A DNA stretch of 64,000 nucleotides from Myotis daubentonii. Lineage: Eukaryota; Chordata; Mammalia; Chiroptera; Vespertilionidae. The notes beneath the pieces are model-generated. The model had not been told where the DNA came from. It saw only the letters and a list, made by a program, of their open reading frames with translations, and searched no databases. Position 1 is the first letter of the stretch; each line of letters opens with the position of its first letter. A program made the translations under genes and the position numbers. The stretch is from NCBI RefSeq assembly GCF_963259705.1, contig NC_081841.1:32329358-32393357 (forward strand), given 5' to 3'. Positions 17,382 through 32,503 of this stretch are shown piece after piece.

Positions 17382-18119
17382 CTAGGGGCCCGGTGCACGA
17401 AATTCGTGCACTGGGTGTGTGTGTGTGGGGGGGAGTGTCCCTCAGCCCAGCCTGCCCCCTCTCACATACTGGGAGCCCTCAGGCGTTGACCCCCATCACC
17501 CTCCAATTGCAGGATCGGCCCCTTGCCCAGGCCTGACGCCTCTGGCCTAGGCGTCCGGCCCGGGCAGCGGGGACCTGCAGTGGCAGCGGGGGGCGCCGCG
17601 ATCGCGCGGGCTCCGCCCCTGCCCCTGCAGGATGCCTCTGGCTGAGGCGTCCAGCCCGGGCAGCGGGGACCCACAGCTGCCGCGGCCCCGCGATCGTGGG
17701 CTTCGCTTTAGGCCCAGGCAAGGGGCCCCTAGCTCCCGGGACTGCCAGCTTCTACCGTGCCCAGCTCCCATCGCTGGCTACACCCCTACTTCCTGCTATC
17801 ACTGGCCAGGGCGGCAAAGGCGCCTGATTCTCTGATCATGGCTGGGGGGCAGGGCAAAGGCGGCCCCAGGGCCACCTTTGCCCTGCCCCCCAGCTCTTAG
17901 CTCCCCCCTGGGTTTCCGATCACTGTCAGTGGCAGGGGGCTTCTTCCTGCTTTCCCTTTCGCCTCCCTGCATTGTGCCTACATATGCAAATTAACCGCCA
18001 TCTTGTTGACAGTTAACTGCCAATCTTAGTTGGCAGTTAATTTGCATATAGCCCTGATTAGCCAATGAAAAGGGTATCATCGTACGCCAATTACCATTTT
18101 TCTCTTTTATTAGTGTTGA
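17382..18119 (-). mobile_element. HeliBat-type Helitron, family A copy 1
   Basis: On the minus strand it starts TCAACACTAATAAAAGAG after an A and ends GTGCACGAATTTCGTGCACC...CCCCTAG at 17382, with T next. The GC-rich interior includes a near-perfect 22-bp inverted repeat around GGGGGGCAGGGCAAAGGCGG (about 17850-17893) and repeated TTGGCAGTTAACTGCCAA blocks. Homologous copies are at 32504 and 54702. No Rep/helicase coding, so nonautonomous. Confidence 0.9.
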
Positions 18120-18449
18120 TTTTTTTTAATATCAAAAATTCAAAATCCTTATAATACATTAGTGAAATGAGTCTCAAAAGACAATTTGGGGTTTTCTTCA
18201 CCACATCCACAAAAACAAATATAAATCAGCTCAATGCATAAGATCTCAAATGGATCACTATGATAAAAAGATACATTTTTATTTTTTAAAAAATTTGAAG
18301 ACATTTTCTGAAAAGATATATTGTACCGTGGTAAAATGGGAAGTAACGAATGAAGATGGATGTTAACTGAGACTGTAACTTAGAGGTAAAAACACAAAAC
18401 TGATGGTCAGCAAGACCAATGGAACAAAAATACAATTTCTGCATCCTTA

Positions 18450-19152
18450 TCCTATAAAGCAGGGGTCTTCAAACTACGGCCCACAGGCCACTTGCGGCCC
18501 GCCGAAAACATTTATCCGGCCCGCCGGGTGTTTTTGCCGCCGCTGCCTGTCCTGCTTAGCAGCCGACTCGTTCCAGGCCTGCAGGGCGCATATGTGGAAT
18601 GTCTGAGGGACAGTGAACTGGCCCCCTGTTTAAAAAGTTTGAGGACCTCTGCTATATAATAAAGAGGTAATATGTAAATTGACCATCACTCCCTCACACA
18701 AGATGGCTGCCCCCATGTGGTCAAAGATGGCTGCCACAAGATGGCCTGCAGGGGAGGGCAGTTGTGGGCAATCAGGCCAGCAAGGGAGGGCAGCTAGGGG
18801 CAACTGGGCCAGCAGGGGAGGGCAGTTAGGGGGGACCAGGCCAGCAGGGGAGGACAGTTGGGGATGGTTGGGCCAGCAGGGGAGCAGTTAGGCGTCAATC
18901 AGGCTGCAGGGGAGTGGTTAGGTGGTGATCAGGTTGGCAGGCAGAAGCAGTTAGGGGCAATCAGGCAGGCAGGCAGGTGAGCAGTTGGGAACCAGCAGTC
19001 CTGGATTGTGAGAGGGATGTCCGACTGCTGGTTTAGGCCTGATCCCTGTTGGTTGGTTGGACATCCCCTGAGGGGTCCCAGATTGGAGAGGGTGCAGGCT
19101 GGGCTGAGGGACACCCCTTCCATTGCATGAATTTTGTGCACTGGGCCTCTAG
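18450..19152 (+). mobile_element. HeliBat-type Helitron, array member 1, split by a hAT
   Basis: The 5' end TCCTATA is at 18450 after an A. The sequence is interrupted at 18460-18652 by a hAT and resumes CTATATAATAAAGAGGTAAT. The 3' end is TTTTGTGCACTGGGCCTCTAG at 19152. Inside, 18774-18893 has about four ~31-bp units of the type GGCCAGCAGGGGAGGGCAGT. Confidence 0.87.
18460..18652. mobile_element. Nonautonomous hAT inserted in a Helitron
   Basis: The ends are CAGGGGTCTTCAAACTACGG and AAAAGTTTGAGGACCTCTG (imperfect inverted repeats). The flanking octamers CTATAAAG (18452-18459) and CTATATAA (18653-18660) match at 6 of 8 positions, as expected for an old 8-bp duplication of Helitron 5' sequence. 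Confidence 0.8.
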
Positions 19153-19292
19153 TCCTATATAATAAAAGGCTAATATGCAAATTATCTCTTCAACCAGTAG
19201 TTTGACCAGGGGACAGGGCTGGCCAGCCAACCCCCGCAGCCTCTCATTGAGCTGATCCCACCCATTCACGTATTTGTGCACCAGGCCTCTAG
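19153..19292 (+). mobile_element. HeliBat-type Helitron, array member 2 (140 bp)
   Basis: Starts TCCTATATAATAAAAGGCTA immediately after the CTAG of member 1 and ends TTGTGCACCAGGCCTCTAG at 19292. It is internally deleted and keeps little beyond both termini. Confidence 0.88.
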
Positions 19293-20198
19293 TCCTACAT
19301 AATAGAGAGATAATATGAAGATGGTCATCACACCCTCACGCCATCACGCCGTAACGGCTTAGACTCTCAACACTGAGGAGAGATTAATGGGGACCAGCCA
19401 ACAACAAATGAGCTAGCAAGAGAGGAATGGGGACCAGCCAGGCTGTGGCCTGGGAGAGGGACAAGCTGCCCGCCCTGTGGTCATGGGCGCCAATGGCTGG
19501 GCTGTGGCCTGGGAGAGGGACAAGCCGCCCACCCCGTGGTACCAAGTGCCAGCGGCTGCGCCTGCACCTGTGGCCTGGGAAAGAGACAAGCCACACACCT
19601 TGTGATCCTGGGCACCAGCAGCTGTGCCTATAGCCCGGGAGAGGGACAAGCTGCCCGTCCGGCAGTCCTGGGCACCAGCGCCTGTGTCTGCGGCCTGGGA
19701 GAGGGACAAGCTGCCTGCCCCGCAGTCCCAAGTGCCTGCGGCCCAGGTGAAGCCACCTGCCCACAGTCCCCTGTGGCTGCAGCCAGCCCGGGCAAAGCCG
19801 GCCCGGGTCTTAGGTGCCCTTGGCTGGCCAGAGGGAGGGAAGCCTGGGTCTCAGGTGCCTGCAACTGAGAAGGGGGAATCCTGGGTCCCGAGTGCGGAGT
19901 GAGGCAGAGGCAGTTAGGGTTGATCAGGCCAGCGGGGGAGCAGTTAGGGGTGATCAGGCAGGCAGTCAGAGGTGGTTAAGGGTGATCAGGCAGGCAGAGG
20001 TATTTAGGGGCAATCAGGCAGGCAGGCAGAGTGGTTAGGGGTGATCAGGTAGGTAGGCAGGCAAGCAGTTAGGAGCCAGCAGTCCTGGATTGTGAGAGGC
20101 AGTCGGACAGCCCCCGAAGGATCCCAGATTGTAGAGGATGCAGGCCAGGCTGAGGGGCCCCCACCCACATGCATGAATTTCGTGCACCGGGCCTCTAG
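19293..20198 (+). mobile_element. HeliBat-type Helitron, array member 3, with minisatellites
   Basis: Starts TCCTACATAATAGAGAGATA directly after member 2's CTAG and ends TTTCGTGCACCGGGCCTCTAG at 20198, followed by T. 19441-19740 holds about five ~60-bp units around GGCCTGGGAGAGGGACAAGC. 19905-20070 holds shorter units of the type AGTTAGGGGTGATCAGGCAG. Open frames here are repeat artefacts. Confidence 0.88.
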
Positions 20199-20445
20199 TT
20201 TCAAAATAATTCTACAGAATTGACTTTTTCTGATTTTCATTTACCTTAACTTATATTAATGAAATAAATAAGAAAATATAAAATATATAGCTTGGCTACT
20301 GATTTCACCCCATATGACACCTCCAGTGACAAAACACAACTTTTGAAAATAATTATTTTAGTAGGAATATGACTTAATAATCATACAAAACTGATTGTTT
20401 TTTGTTTGTAACAATAGCATTTGATAATTTGTATGTTAGAACTAA

Positions 20446-20669
20446 GCCCTGGCAGGTGTGGCTTAGTTTGTTGGAGCATTGTCCTGTATACTGAAAGGTC
20501 GTGGGTTCTATTCCTAGTCAGGGCACATACCCCAGGTTTGCGGGTTCAATCCACAGTTGGGGTACGTACGGGAGGCAACCTATCTATGCGTTGTTTTCCC
20601 TCTCTCTCTCTCTCTCTCTCAAATCAATAAAAACATGTCCTCAGATGAGGATTATAAGAGAAAAAAAAA
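20446..20669 (+). mobile_element. Ves SINE
   Basis: GCCCTGGCAGGTGTGGCTTA head, GGTTCAATCC box and a (TC)n tract, ending AAATCAATAAAAACATGTCC and an A-rich tail. Confidence 0.9.
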
Positions 20670-21033
20670 GAAGTGAGGGAAAGGTAATACTCGAATAAGT
20701 ACATCATGTCAGTGTGAGCACTCCTCATTTTTTATGTTTTAAGTCCACTAAAATTCTACTTTTGAGCCCTTCCATTTTTCATGGGGCTACATAAAATGTG
20801 TAAGTTCTGTTTCTTTTCAGAAAAACATGTGGCTAATATATGAAAGGCAGAGGGATGATAGAATTCTATGTGAAATTCTATGCATGTAATTAGGCTAGCA
20901 GGGACAAAATATCACAAAAGTGCAAATATCTACTTCAATAATGATTGAGGATTAATACATGCAAGGAACTGGACTAAGCATTGTGGACACAAGTATGAAC
21001 TGTTCACAATCATTCTGTTTAAAAAGCTGACGT

Positions 21034-21287
21034 GCCCTAGCCGGTTTTACTTAATGGATAGAGCATCTGCTCATGGACTAAAGCGTTGCAGGATCAATTC
21101 TGGTCAAGGGCACATACCTTGGTTGCAGGCTTAATCCCCACCCAGTCAGGGAACATGTGGAAGGCAACCAATCGATGTGTTTCTCTCACATAGATGTTTC
21201 TTTCTCTGCCTCTCCCCCTCCCTTCCACTTCTCTAAAAATCAATGGAAAAATATCCCCAGGTGAGGATTAACAAAAGAAAATAACAG
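21034..21287 (+). mobile_element. Ves SINE
   Basis: GCCCTAGCCGGTTTTACTTA head, GGATCAATTCTGG box, and a CT-rich region ending CTCTAAAAATCAATGGAAA. Diverged, so an older copy. Confidence 0.85.
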
Positions 21288-22200
21288 CTTAAAACCTAGG
21301 AAGATAAGGGTATCCATAAATGATATGCCTTATTATAAATAGCACTACGTCAAGAGCCAGTGTGAAGTAGACATTGTGTTAGGGGAGTAACAAGCAGAGT
21401 CAAATTCCAACTAAGATAATCAGAAAAGGCTTCCCTGAGAAGGCAGCACTTACTGCAGGATTTGAAAATGCATAAAATTTTAAAATGTAAAGAAAAAATG
21501 ACAGGAAATTAGACTGAGGGACTAGAAAAGGAAAATCAATGCATCTGGACTAGCATTTCCATCTGTGTATCTAGGGAAATTAACTCTGCCCTTAGAAAGA
21601 AACTAGGAAATTCATGATGCAGAGTTTATTAAGAACAGAAAATATAAGATTATAAATTTATAACAGCAAATATCTAATACTATATAGCCTCCAAAATAAT
21701 AATATAATATCTAATAAAAATATCATAATGTGACGTGCCCTTATTATTGTGGCTTTAATATATTAGAAAAAGAAAATGTACATACTGAAAATCACATTAC
21801 TAATGTTATTGGTCATAGGCCTCTAGAAAAGTGACTCAGCCACCACCTCGCATGCACCCATGCATGAAAATTCTTTAAAGGATTGTTATAAAGATCAACT
21901 AAAATAACTAATGTGAAATTTCCAAGCATAGTTTCTGGCTCACAGTATATGCTTATTAAAATTTTATAGGCTCTGAATCTGAGAAAAGATTTTGTTGACC
22001 ATATCCATTTAATTAATACATAAATGCACAATATGCTCCGCAAGAAAAATTAGTGATTTCTTTTTTAAAAAAGCATTGAGTTCTTTATAAATAGCCCTGT
22101 TTGAACTACTTTTTATAAGTTTTATACTGCATTAGTATAAAGTAACAATGACAATGAAACCCGCCAATAATGTTTCCTTTCAAAAGTACCATGAACTTAC

Positions 22201-22386
22201 TCCTGTTGTCTCATCCTGGGTTTCATTCACACGCTGCACTATTCCAGAAATACAGAGTGGTCCAGCAAAACCCAGTAAGTCAGCAAGATAACGGAATGTG
22301 CTACTAAGTAGAATTGGACGTCCAAAAGCTCTGTACATTGCTAGCCATATAGATGGAGTCCGATTTGGATGATCTGCTACTTTTTT
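22201..22386 (-). CDS. ABCC9: ABCC9 exon 7: residues 273-334, start of TMD1
   Basis: 186 bases in phase 0, acceptor TTTTCCAG|AAAAAA, donor GGA|GTAAGT. It encodes [20 protein letters not shown], the first TMD1 helix region and the start of an extracellular loop, ending NETQDETTG. The loop end is shorter and less rich in N-glycosylation sequons than the human protein as remembered. Confidence 0.95.
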
Positions 22387-25591
<3,205 letters not shown>

Positions 25592-25758
25592 TCTGACCCG
25601 AATGACATTGATCTCCACAGCCATCAGGAGTCCATTCAAGATGACCATTATGCCTGTGATGCAGAAACGCAGATCTGATAGTCCCCAACCAGACTGCCAA
25701 TGCTTGACCAATTTTATGGTTTTTGTAATAAAGGCCATTACCCAATACAGGAATAGGG
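25592..25758 (-). CDS. ABCC9: ABCC9 exon 5: residues 136-191, TMD0 end
   Basis: 167 bases, acceptor TTCTCAG|CC, donor AGA|GTAGGT (a non-optimal but valid GT site). It encodes the fourth and fifth TMD0 helices ([17 protein letters not shown] and [19 protein letters not shown]). The loop between them reads [14 protein letters not shown] and differs at several positions from the human loop as remembered, while both helices are nearly invariant. Confidence 0.95.
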
Positions 25759-26499
25759 CTGAGAAAAGGAAAAAGAAACAGATTCAACCTTTCACTGATA
25801 TTTTTCAAAACCTCACTGAAATTTCAATATACATATAATGCTTTTTAATAACAAAGACAATTTTAAATATTCTATTTCCAGATCATTTTATTTGTTGAAA
25901 AAACATGTATGCTTTAGTGAGGTATGGTAATGATTTTAAAATGTTAGTGCTTCCTCTTTTGATTATATGTGACAGATGTACAAACATAAGGAGACATATA
26001 GGTAAGGATAGCCTACACACTTCAGAACTTGTGTAATTCTGTAGACTTAAAAATTTACTTTATCTTTTGGTCTTGTTTTTTAAGAAGCCTGGCTTATACG
26101 ATGAATTCACAAGTTATTTGTGTAACCTAACCAATAGATAAGTGCCTTGCAACTCCCAGGGATATGTCTAATAGTGCTACCTTGGAATTATTATGGAATC
26201 CATAAGCTATGTCATAGGTTTACTGCTTTACAAATCAGCTTTCAAGTAGTGACCCTTCTCACTCAAAATGGTTTAAAACACCACACACAGCCAGAGCGCA
26301 GAGAATAATAACAGTCCTACAGAGCAAACCCAGGCTGCAAGTAGTCATGTCAGAAGGATAGGGATCTACACCATCACAACCACAGCCAGAATTTTGGAGC
26401 AAATATGAGATGGAAGCAGAGATGTTCCTAGAAATCTGTTGTCAAAGGAGAATATGAGGGAAACATGCTGAGAAGGCAAAGATTTATTAAGACACAGGA

Positions 26500-27895
26500 A
26501 ACAATAATTATACATGAAAAATGATGAATTATAGTACATCAAAATTAAAATTTTATTGGAGGTGGAAGAGGGCGTAGATAGGATAAAGGTGATGGAAAAA
26601 ATAAAATAAAATATTTAAAAACTTAAAATTTCCTGATCACTATACTTATTAAGTAAATGAGTGTTCATGCCACAGACCAGAAGGAAAATACTCTCAAAAC
26701 ATGTATCTGATGATATACTAGTATCTAGTATATACAAAGTACTCCTACAACTCAACCATAAAAATACAACCAAATAAAAATTCAACAAAAGATATGAATA
26801 GCCACTTCACAAAAATAACAAATGGCCAGTAGACTCATCAAAAAGTGCTGAACATCACTAGTTCTCAGGGAAATGCAAATTAAACTCACAATGTGTTATT
26901 AGTACATACCCACCAGCATGGCTAAATTACAAAATTAAGATCATCAAATGATGGAGAGCATGTGAACAACTGGGATTCCCACACACTGTTAGTGCGACTG
27001 TAAAATAAGCCACTTTGGGAAAAGATCTTGTGGCTTCTTACAAATATAAACATTTTCCTACCTACCCTATGACCCAGCAATTTTACTCTTAGGTATATAT
27101 CCAAGAGAAATAAAACAAAGAGAAATAAATCCACAACAAGGCTTGCACATGAATGTTTATAGCTGCCTTTTCCCCCCATGATAGCCAAAACCGGAAATGG
27201 TCCAGCTATACATCAACAAGAATATGAAAAACTGAGGTATATTTATACAGTGGAATACCCACAGTTACAAGAACAAAATACTGATTGATACTACAATATG
27301 AATGAGCCTCAAAAAATCATGCTGAGAGAAAGAAGCCTTACACAAGAGTTTAAACTATATGATTCAATTTATATGAAATTCTAGAGCAGTCAAATCTAAT
27401 CTATGGCGGGGGGGGGGGGGGGGGGGGGATCTGATTAGGTGTTGCTTTCATGGAAATGAAAATGAGGACTGAATGGAAAGATTACCAGAAAGCTTTCACG
27501 GATGTTGGCAATGTTCTATATAATTATAGGCTTACACAGGCATCTTTGCATTTAGCAAATAAAGATTTCTGTACTTCAGTGTGTAAATTTTATCTCCCCA
27601 AAAGAACTTTAAACAAGTGTTTAAACTCTAGTTAATGATATGCACGCTGAAATCATCAGGGGATGATACATATTAATGTCTGCAACTTTATTTATTTTTT
27701 TGCAACTTACTTTAAATACACCAAAAATAAGATGTGCTGATCAATGAAGAGAGACAGAAAGATGTAGATATTTGATAAAATATAAAAATATATATATAAA
27801 TTGAAGAATCTAAGTAGTAGATATATGAGTATTTGCATAATTCTTTCTTTCAACTATGTTTGGTATGGTCATAATACAATGTTCGGTTAAAATGA
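26500..27895 (+). mobile_element. Old L1 3' end (ORF2 C-terminus and 3'UTR)
   Basis: Sense-strand landmarks in order: the ACTAGTATCTAGTATATACA region, GGGAAATGCAAATTAAACTC, CTACCCTATGACCCAGCAAT, ATGAATGTTTATAGCTGC and the 3'UTR GTCTGCAACTTTA...ATGATACAATG-type end. Diverged and full of indels. A poly(G) run interrupts it. Confidence 0.85.
27406..27428. repeat. poly(G) tract
   Basis: An uninterrupted G run of about 22 bases inside the L1 3'UTR. Its length may be affected by sequencing or assembly. Confidence 0.9.
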
Positions 27896-28396
27896 CTAGT
27901 TTTGTGATCTTAAAATAAGTGTGATATTTCTAGGTCCAAATATTTCTTTCCTAAACTAAGGAGAAAGTTAGACTATTTTTTACCTCTTCCAGAAATATGA
28001 TCAAATTATGCCTAGTACCTACATCAAAATTACAGTCAGATTCTGATCACATTTCCTTCAAAATATTATTAAAATGCACTTTTCCTTTCTAATTATATCT
28101 TATAACTCTTTTATCATCAGTTTTTCAGAAACTTAATGTCTAGTGTATCGAATTCCCAATGCTATGTATATTTTTGCTGTTGCCATCAGAAATTTCACTT
28201 TTGGGGGGGCGTCTTCATAAAAAAATTACTGTAATAATATCTCTGTCATTTTGTACTAAAGAGCATTCTAGTAATTCAGACATTGACAAGCCTTCTAAAT
28301 TAATATTTATCCTGTCTACTTATTTTTATTAGATTACCTTTGCCCAATCAAATAATGCAATATACCATAAAATTAAATAATCAATATATTCTTATC

Positions 28397-28443
28397 CATT
28401 TTAAATTTTAATGTAAATCTTATTTACATTAAAATTTAAAATG
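28397..28443. repeat. Perfect 22-bp inverted repeat with 3-base loop
   Basis: The arm at 28397-28418 (CATTTTAAATTTTAATGTAA and two more bases) is exactly complementary to 28422-28443, with CTT between. AT-rich; no transposon ends or duplications were recognised around it. Confidence 0.95.
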
Positions 28444-28847
28444 TGTGAAAAAATGTGTGGTTTAATTATTACTTTTCTTAATTTCTTTATCAGTCAATGT
28501 TATGTTCCTCATATACAATCAAATGAAATTTATGAACCTTATAAAACTGTAAGCATTCATTCACACCCAAACACATACAACTTATCTATCATTTTAGGAG
28601 ATTCACAAGTCCCAGAAGCCCGTCCATGATCCATACTCTATCCTTTCCTCTTAGCTCTGTTTATGAAAGTGTACACCAGCGAATGCTAAGATGGGTCAGA
28701 AGATTGAATATAACTAATTGGGATGAGTTATGTTATTTCAACCTAAGGAAAAAGTAAGGGACATTTTAGACAGCCTCTGATTTCTACAGGACAGGGAGGC
28801 AAGAGAAGCTGAAAAGATGTTAGGCATGATGAGGGGCTGTGCTTCCT

Positions 28848-28988
28848 CCTGCACGTCCCACCGTGGGGATGGAGCCCGCAACCCACCCCACAGTGGGCAT
28901 TGCCCTGACCCATTGCCCTGACCAGGAATCGAAATATGACCTCCTGGTTCATAGGTCAAGGCTCAACCATTGAGCCATGCTGGCAAGG
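28848..28988 (-). mobile_element. Ves SINE, partial
   Basis: The reverse-strand head is GCCAGCATGGCTCAATGG; CCTATGAACCAGGAGGTCAT and the box follow. It stops before the usual CT-rich tail, so the 3' end is missing. Confidence 0.8.
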
Positions 28989-29386
28989 CAGGACAACATC
29001 GTTTTCCGCACGCTATGAAGGATACCCTGCCCCACGGTGCCCCTGATGCCTTGGCAGAAATTCTAGGAAGAGCGTGACACTCCCGCAATATCAATGAAAG
29101 GCTTGAACCTTCTGAAAATGCCTCAGGACTCCAAGCCTAAGGCAGAAACATGTGGAACTAGATGAGATGACTGCTTCATGGGACCATACAGTGCAATAGC
29201 TCCTTGCAAGTGCTCTGATTCTCAAGAGCACAGCTTCTGCAAGCCAGAAGGCCAGCACATCCCCTCCACTTTCCTCCTGCCACACACGAACATTTCATGA
29301 GGGGTATTTAGTGGAGAACAGAGGTCCTGGGGATATGATGTTTTCACAGCCTAAAGCAATTCAATTTATCTTCCCCTCCACCTTTA

Positions 29387-29674
<288 letters not shown>

Positions 29675-30579
29675 TCAGTGTCTACAGCTGATGGCTCCAG
29701 ATAGTCTCTCATTTTGTTTCCAATTTCCTCCTTAAAACTCTCTTTTAGCAATCAGAGATTTAAAATACAAAATACAGGAGTAGTTGCCAAGAGAACATAT
29801 AAGGAAGACTATATTGGGGGACAAAATTCTATTGAAAAGATCTACCTTAACATGGAGGGCTGAATAAACACAGCTAAACAAGACCTTAAAATGTGAACAA
29901 AAGCAAATATATAACTGCTCCAAAGCTAAAGGGAAGACCTGCTGAAATATTTTTAACACCTACAGCAAGTAAAAACAATCCACTGGAAATAAACTCTAAT
30001 GTGTGTGAAAAGTATGTTTACTTTTTGATAGCTTTCCTAACCTTTGCAGTGATTTCCCCGTTTTCCTTAATTCATTGAATACATACGTGTTAGCTGGTCC
30101 AGACACTGTATTAGATTCTGGGATGCAACAGGACACAAGACAAGATATGGTGTCTGTGGTCTGTGATACCAAATTTTGGAGTTTATGGAGGATAGTAATA
30201 GTATAGAGAAAATTACAACCCAGGTGAAGGACTGTGAGCACATACAGAGCTAGAGTCTGTGACAGAGGAAGCTTTGTAAAAAAATTGGACTTCTGAATGG
30301 AAACTTTAAGAATGAGAAATTATTGCCCGGAGGAAGAGAGAGGAGGACAGTTCCAGGGAGAGGGTCTAGATAAGTTCAAGGGTACTACAAACAATGCAGT
30401 GTGATTGCAAGGGGAGGAGGCTTTGTTCTGAAGACAACAGACAGCTTTCGGTGGATCAGAAATATGACAGGACAGATTTGCATGGTAGACAGCCCTCAAC
30501 TCCTTTTGCAATAACAATGCCACACAATGAAACATTTATATTTTCTCAAATACTTAAATATTTTAGTATACAAGCAGTA

Positions 30580-31430
30580 TAGAAAAGGAAGTAACTTGTT
30601 TGAGAGTGAGGGAAAGAGAAACATTTGGGAAAGTCACTTCAGAAGAGGTATGGTTGGCAATGGAAACAAATATAAAAAGGAATCCAGGGAAGTGGTGGAA
30701 CAGCACTTTAAGTGAAGGAACAGAATGTGCAAATACATAGAAGCATGAAACAGTATAACATGTTCAAAATTCCAAGTAGTGTAATGAGATAGGATAAAGG
30801 GCTTTGTATGCTATGTAAGGAGCTAGAATCTAATTTTGCAAAAAATTGAAATATTTTAATAGGTAAGTGGTACAGTCAGATTTAAGTTTTAGACAGTTCA
30901 ATCTGTTAGTAATGGGAATAATGGAGCTGATAGGAAGTGTGCAGGTTTGAGGTGAGGGGAAAGACTTGGAAGGAAAGAAAGCAGTTAGCAAAGTATTGGT
31001 ATAGGCCAGGTGAGGGATGATGAAACCCTGAATTAAGATCTGCCAGCAGAAACATGGAGGAAATAATACATTTGAAAAAATATTAATTGTTAAAATGGAC
31101 AGGACTTTAATAGAGTTTCACAATGAGGGTGATGGTGATGGAGATGTAGAGAAAATTCCCACAGTGCCTAAGTGGATGGTGGTGTGAACAAGTAAGATTT
31201 TAAGAAGATGAACAAACTGGAGAGAGGAAGCCAATAAGTTTCAGCAGGAATGTATGGACCAATAAACATGCAAAGCAAGTTGCCTAATAGGCAAGTGTAT
31301 GTAGAGATTTGTAACATGAGCAGAGATGAATTTGGAATCATTAATATAGACATATTAATGAAAGTGTGATAGCATAAAAACTGGCTTAAGAACGACCCAC
31401 CACTTTTGAAGTAGTTCAAAGTGTTCAAAG
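30580..31430 (+). repeat. Ancient mammalian interspersed repeat, family not named
   Basis: Phrases such as AAAGGGCTTTGTATGCTATG, AAGTGGTACAGTCAGATTTA, TATAGGCCAGGTGAGGGATG and GTGCCTAAGTGGATGGTGGT recur in one dispersed mammalian repeat that I recognise by pattern but cannot name with certainty. Related text flanks the solo LTR at 57.5 and 60.5 kb. Confidence 0.4.
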
Positions 31431-32503
31431 AGAAAAAGTAGAAAATAAATATTTCATCAATACAGAAATTAGGAAGTACTTCTAATACTCTTTAATTATT
31501 GAACAGAAGAAAGAGTTTTAAAAATCACTTAATATTTAAGATATTTTAAAATGATCATACTACTTATGAAAGCATATAAAATGTTGTAAAAGCTATACTC
31601 AAAAACATATTCAGGAATAAATAATTATAATAAAGCAAAGAGTGAATGAAAGAAGTTAGAAAAAGAATGATAAAACATAATTAAGGGAAGCAATAATAAA
31701 GGATGAATAAAGATACCAGTAGCTACTATAAGGTTTTACATGTACTGTGGCATTTATTTGTGTCTTTTAACCATTCAAGTTTTTTATTAGGATTACTGTC
31801 ATATTGTTAGTGCTCTGCTCACAAAGTTGTCTGGGTTGCAAGTGGTTTTCCCAACCCTAATCTTTTCCTTAAGCTCTATTATTTTTAGAGTGTGATTCAC
31901 TGATCTCAGTGTTCTGTGGTAGCATATGCATCTCATTATAGCGGAAAATCTTTAGTCAGGAAGTTAGGAAGAAAATTTAAAAAGTGTACATCATGGGGGA
32001 CAAAAGAATAATTTCAAAAAGGAGAAAATGATTTTAAAAATCCCAAATGAAAACATAATAACAGTGAAGATTTTAATACACATTTTTAGAATGTAATAGA
32101 TTAAATAATATAAAAATAATAAAGATACAAGACTTCAGTAATCCAATCAGTAAACTCAATAAAATTTCATCTCCTACAAAGAATATATCAAGTATTTTAC
32201 TATTATGAAAATATTAATAAATCCCAAAAAGTATTCATTTAACAAATTATATGTTCTTATAATAAACCTATCAAGTTAGACTAAATAGCAAACTAAAAAT
32301 GATTCCTAGACCTAGGAAAGTATCTACACGGGAATCATAAATTATTTACATAGAAATAAAAAAAGATAACACATTACAAATACCAATGCAACAGATAAGG
32401 ATATTTCAAAAGAAAAATTAATAGCTTTAATATCTGTATTACTATAAAAATTAATTACTCAATTAGGAAGGTCTTTGCATTGTTTTGCTAATTATAATGA
32501 GCA

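Larger units (their letters stand above)
17309..22200 (-). other. ABCC9: ABCC9 intron 7
   Basis: Dominated by Helitrons (17382-18119 and the array at 18450-20198) and two Ves SINEs. 18120-18449, 20200-20445 and 21290-22200 are AT-rich with nothing recognised. Confidence 0.7.

Noticed and set aside
19384..19902. Several 70-126-codon frames with repeated Leu/Ser/Pro/Gly motifs
   Set aside because: They are translations of ~60-bp Helitron minisatellite units in all frames, not proteins.
18774..20070. CRISPR-like direct repeats
   Set aside because: The units are contiguous imperfect minisatellites without unique spacers, inside eukaryotic Helitrons.
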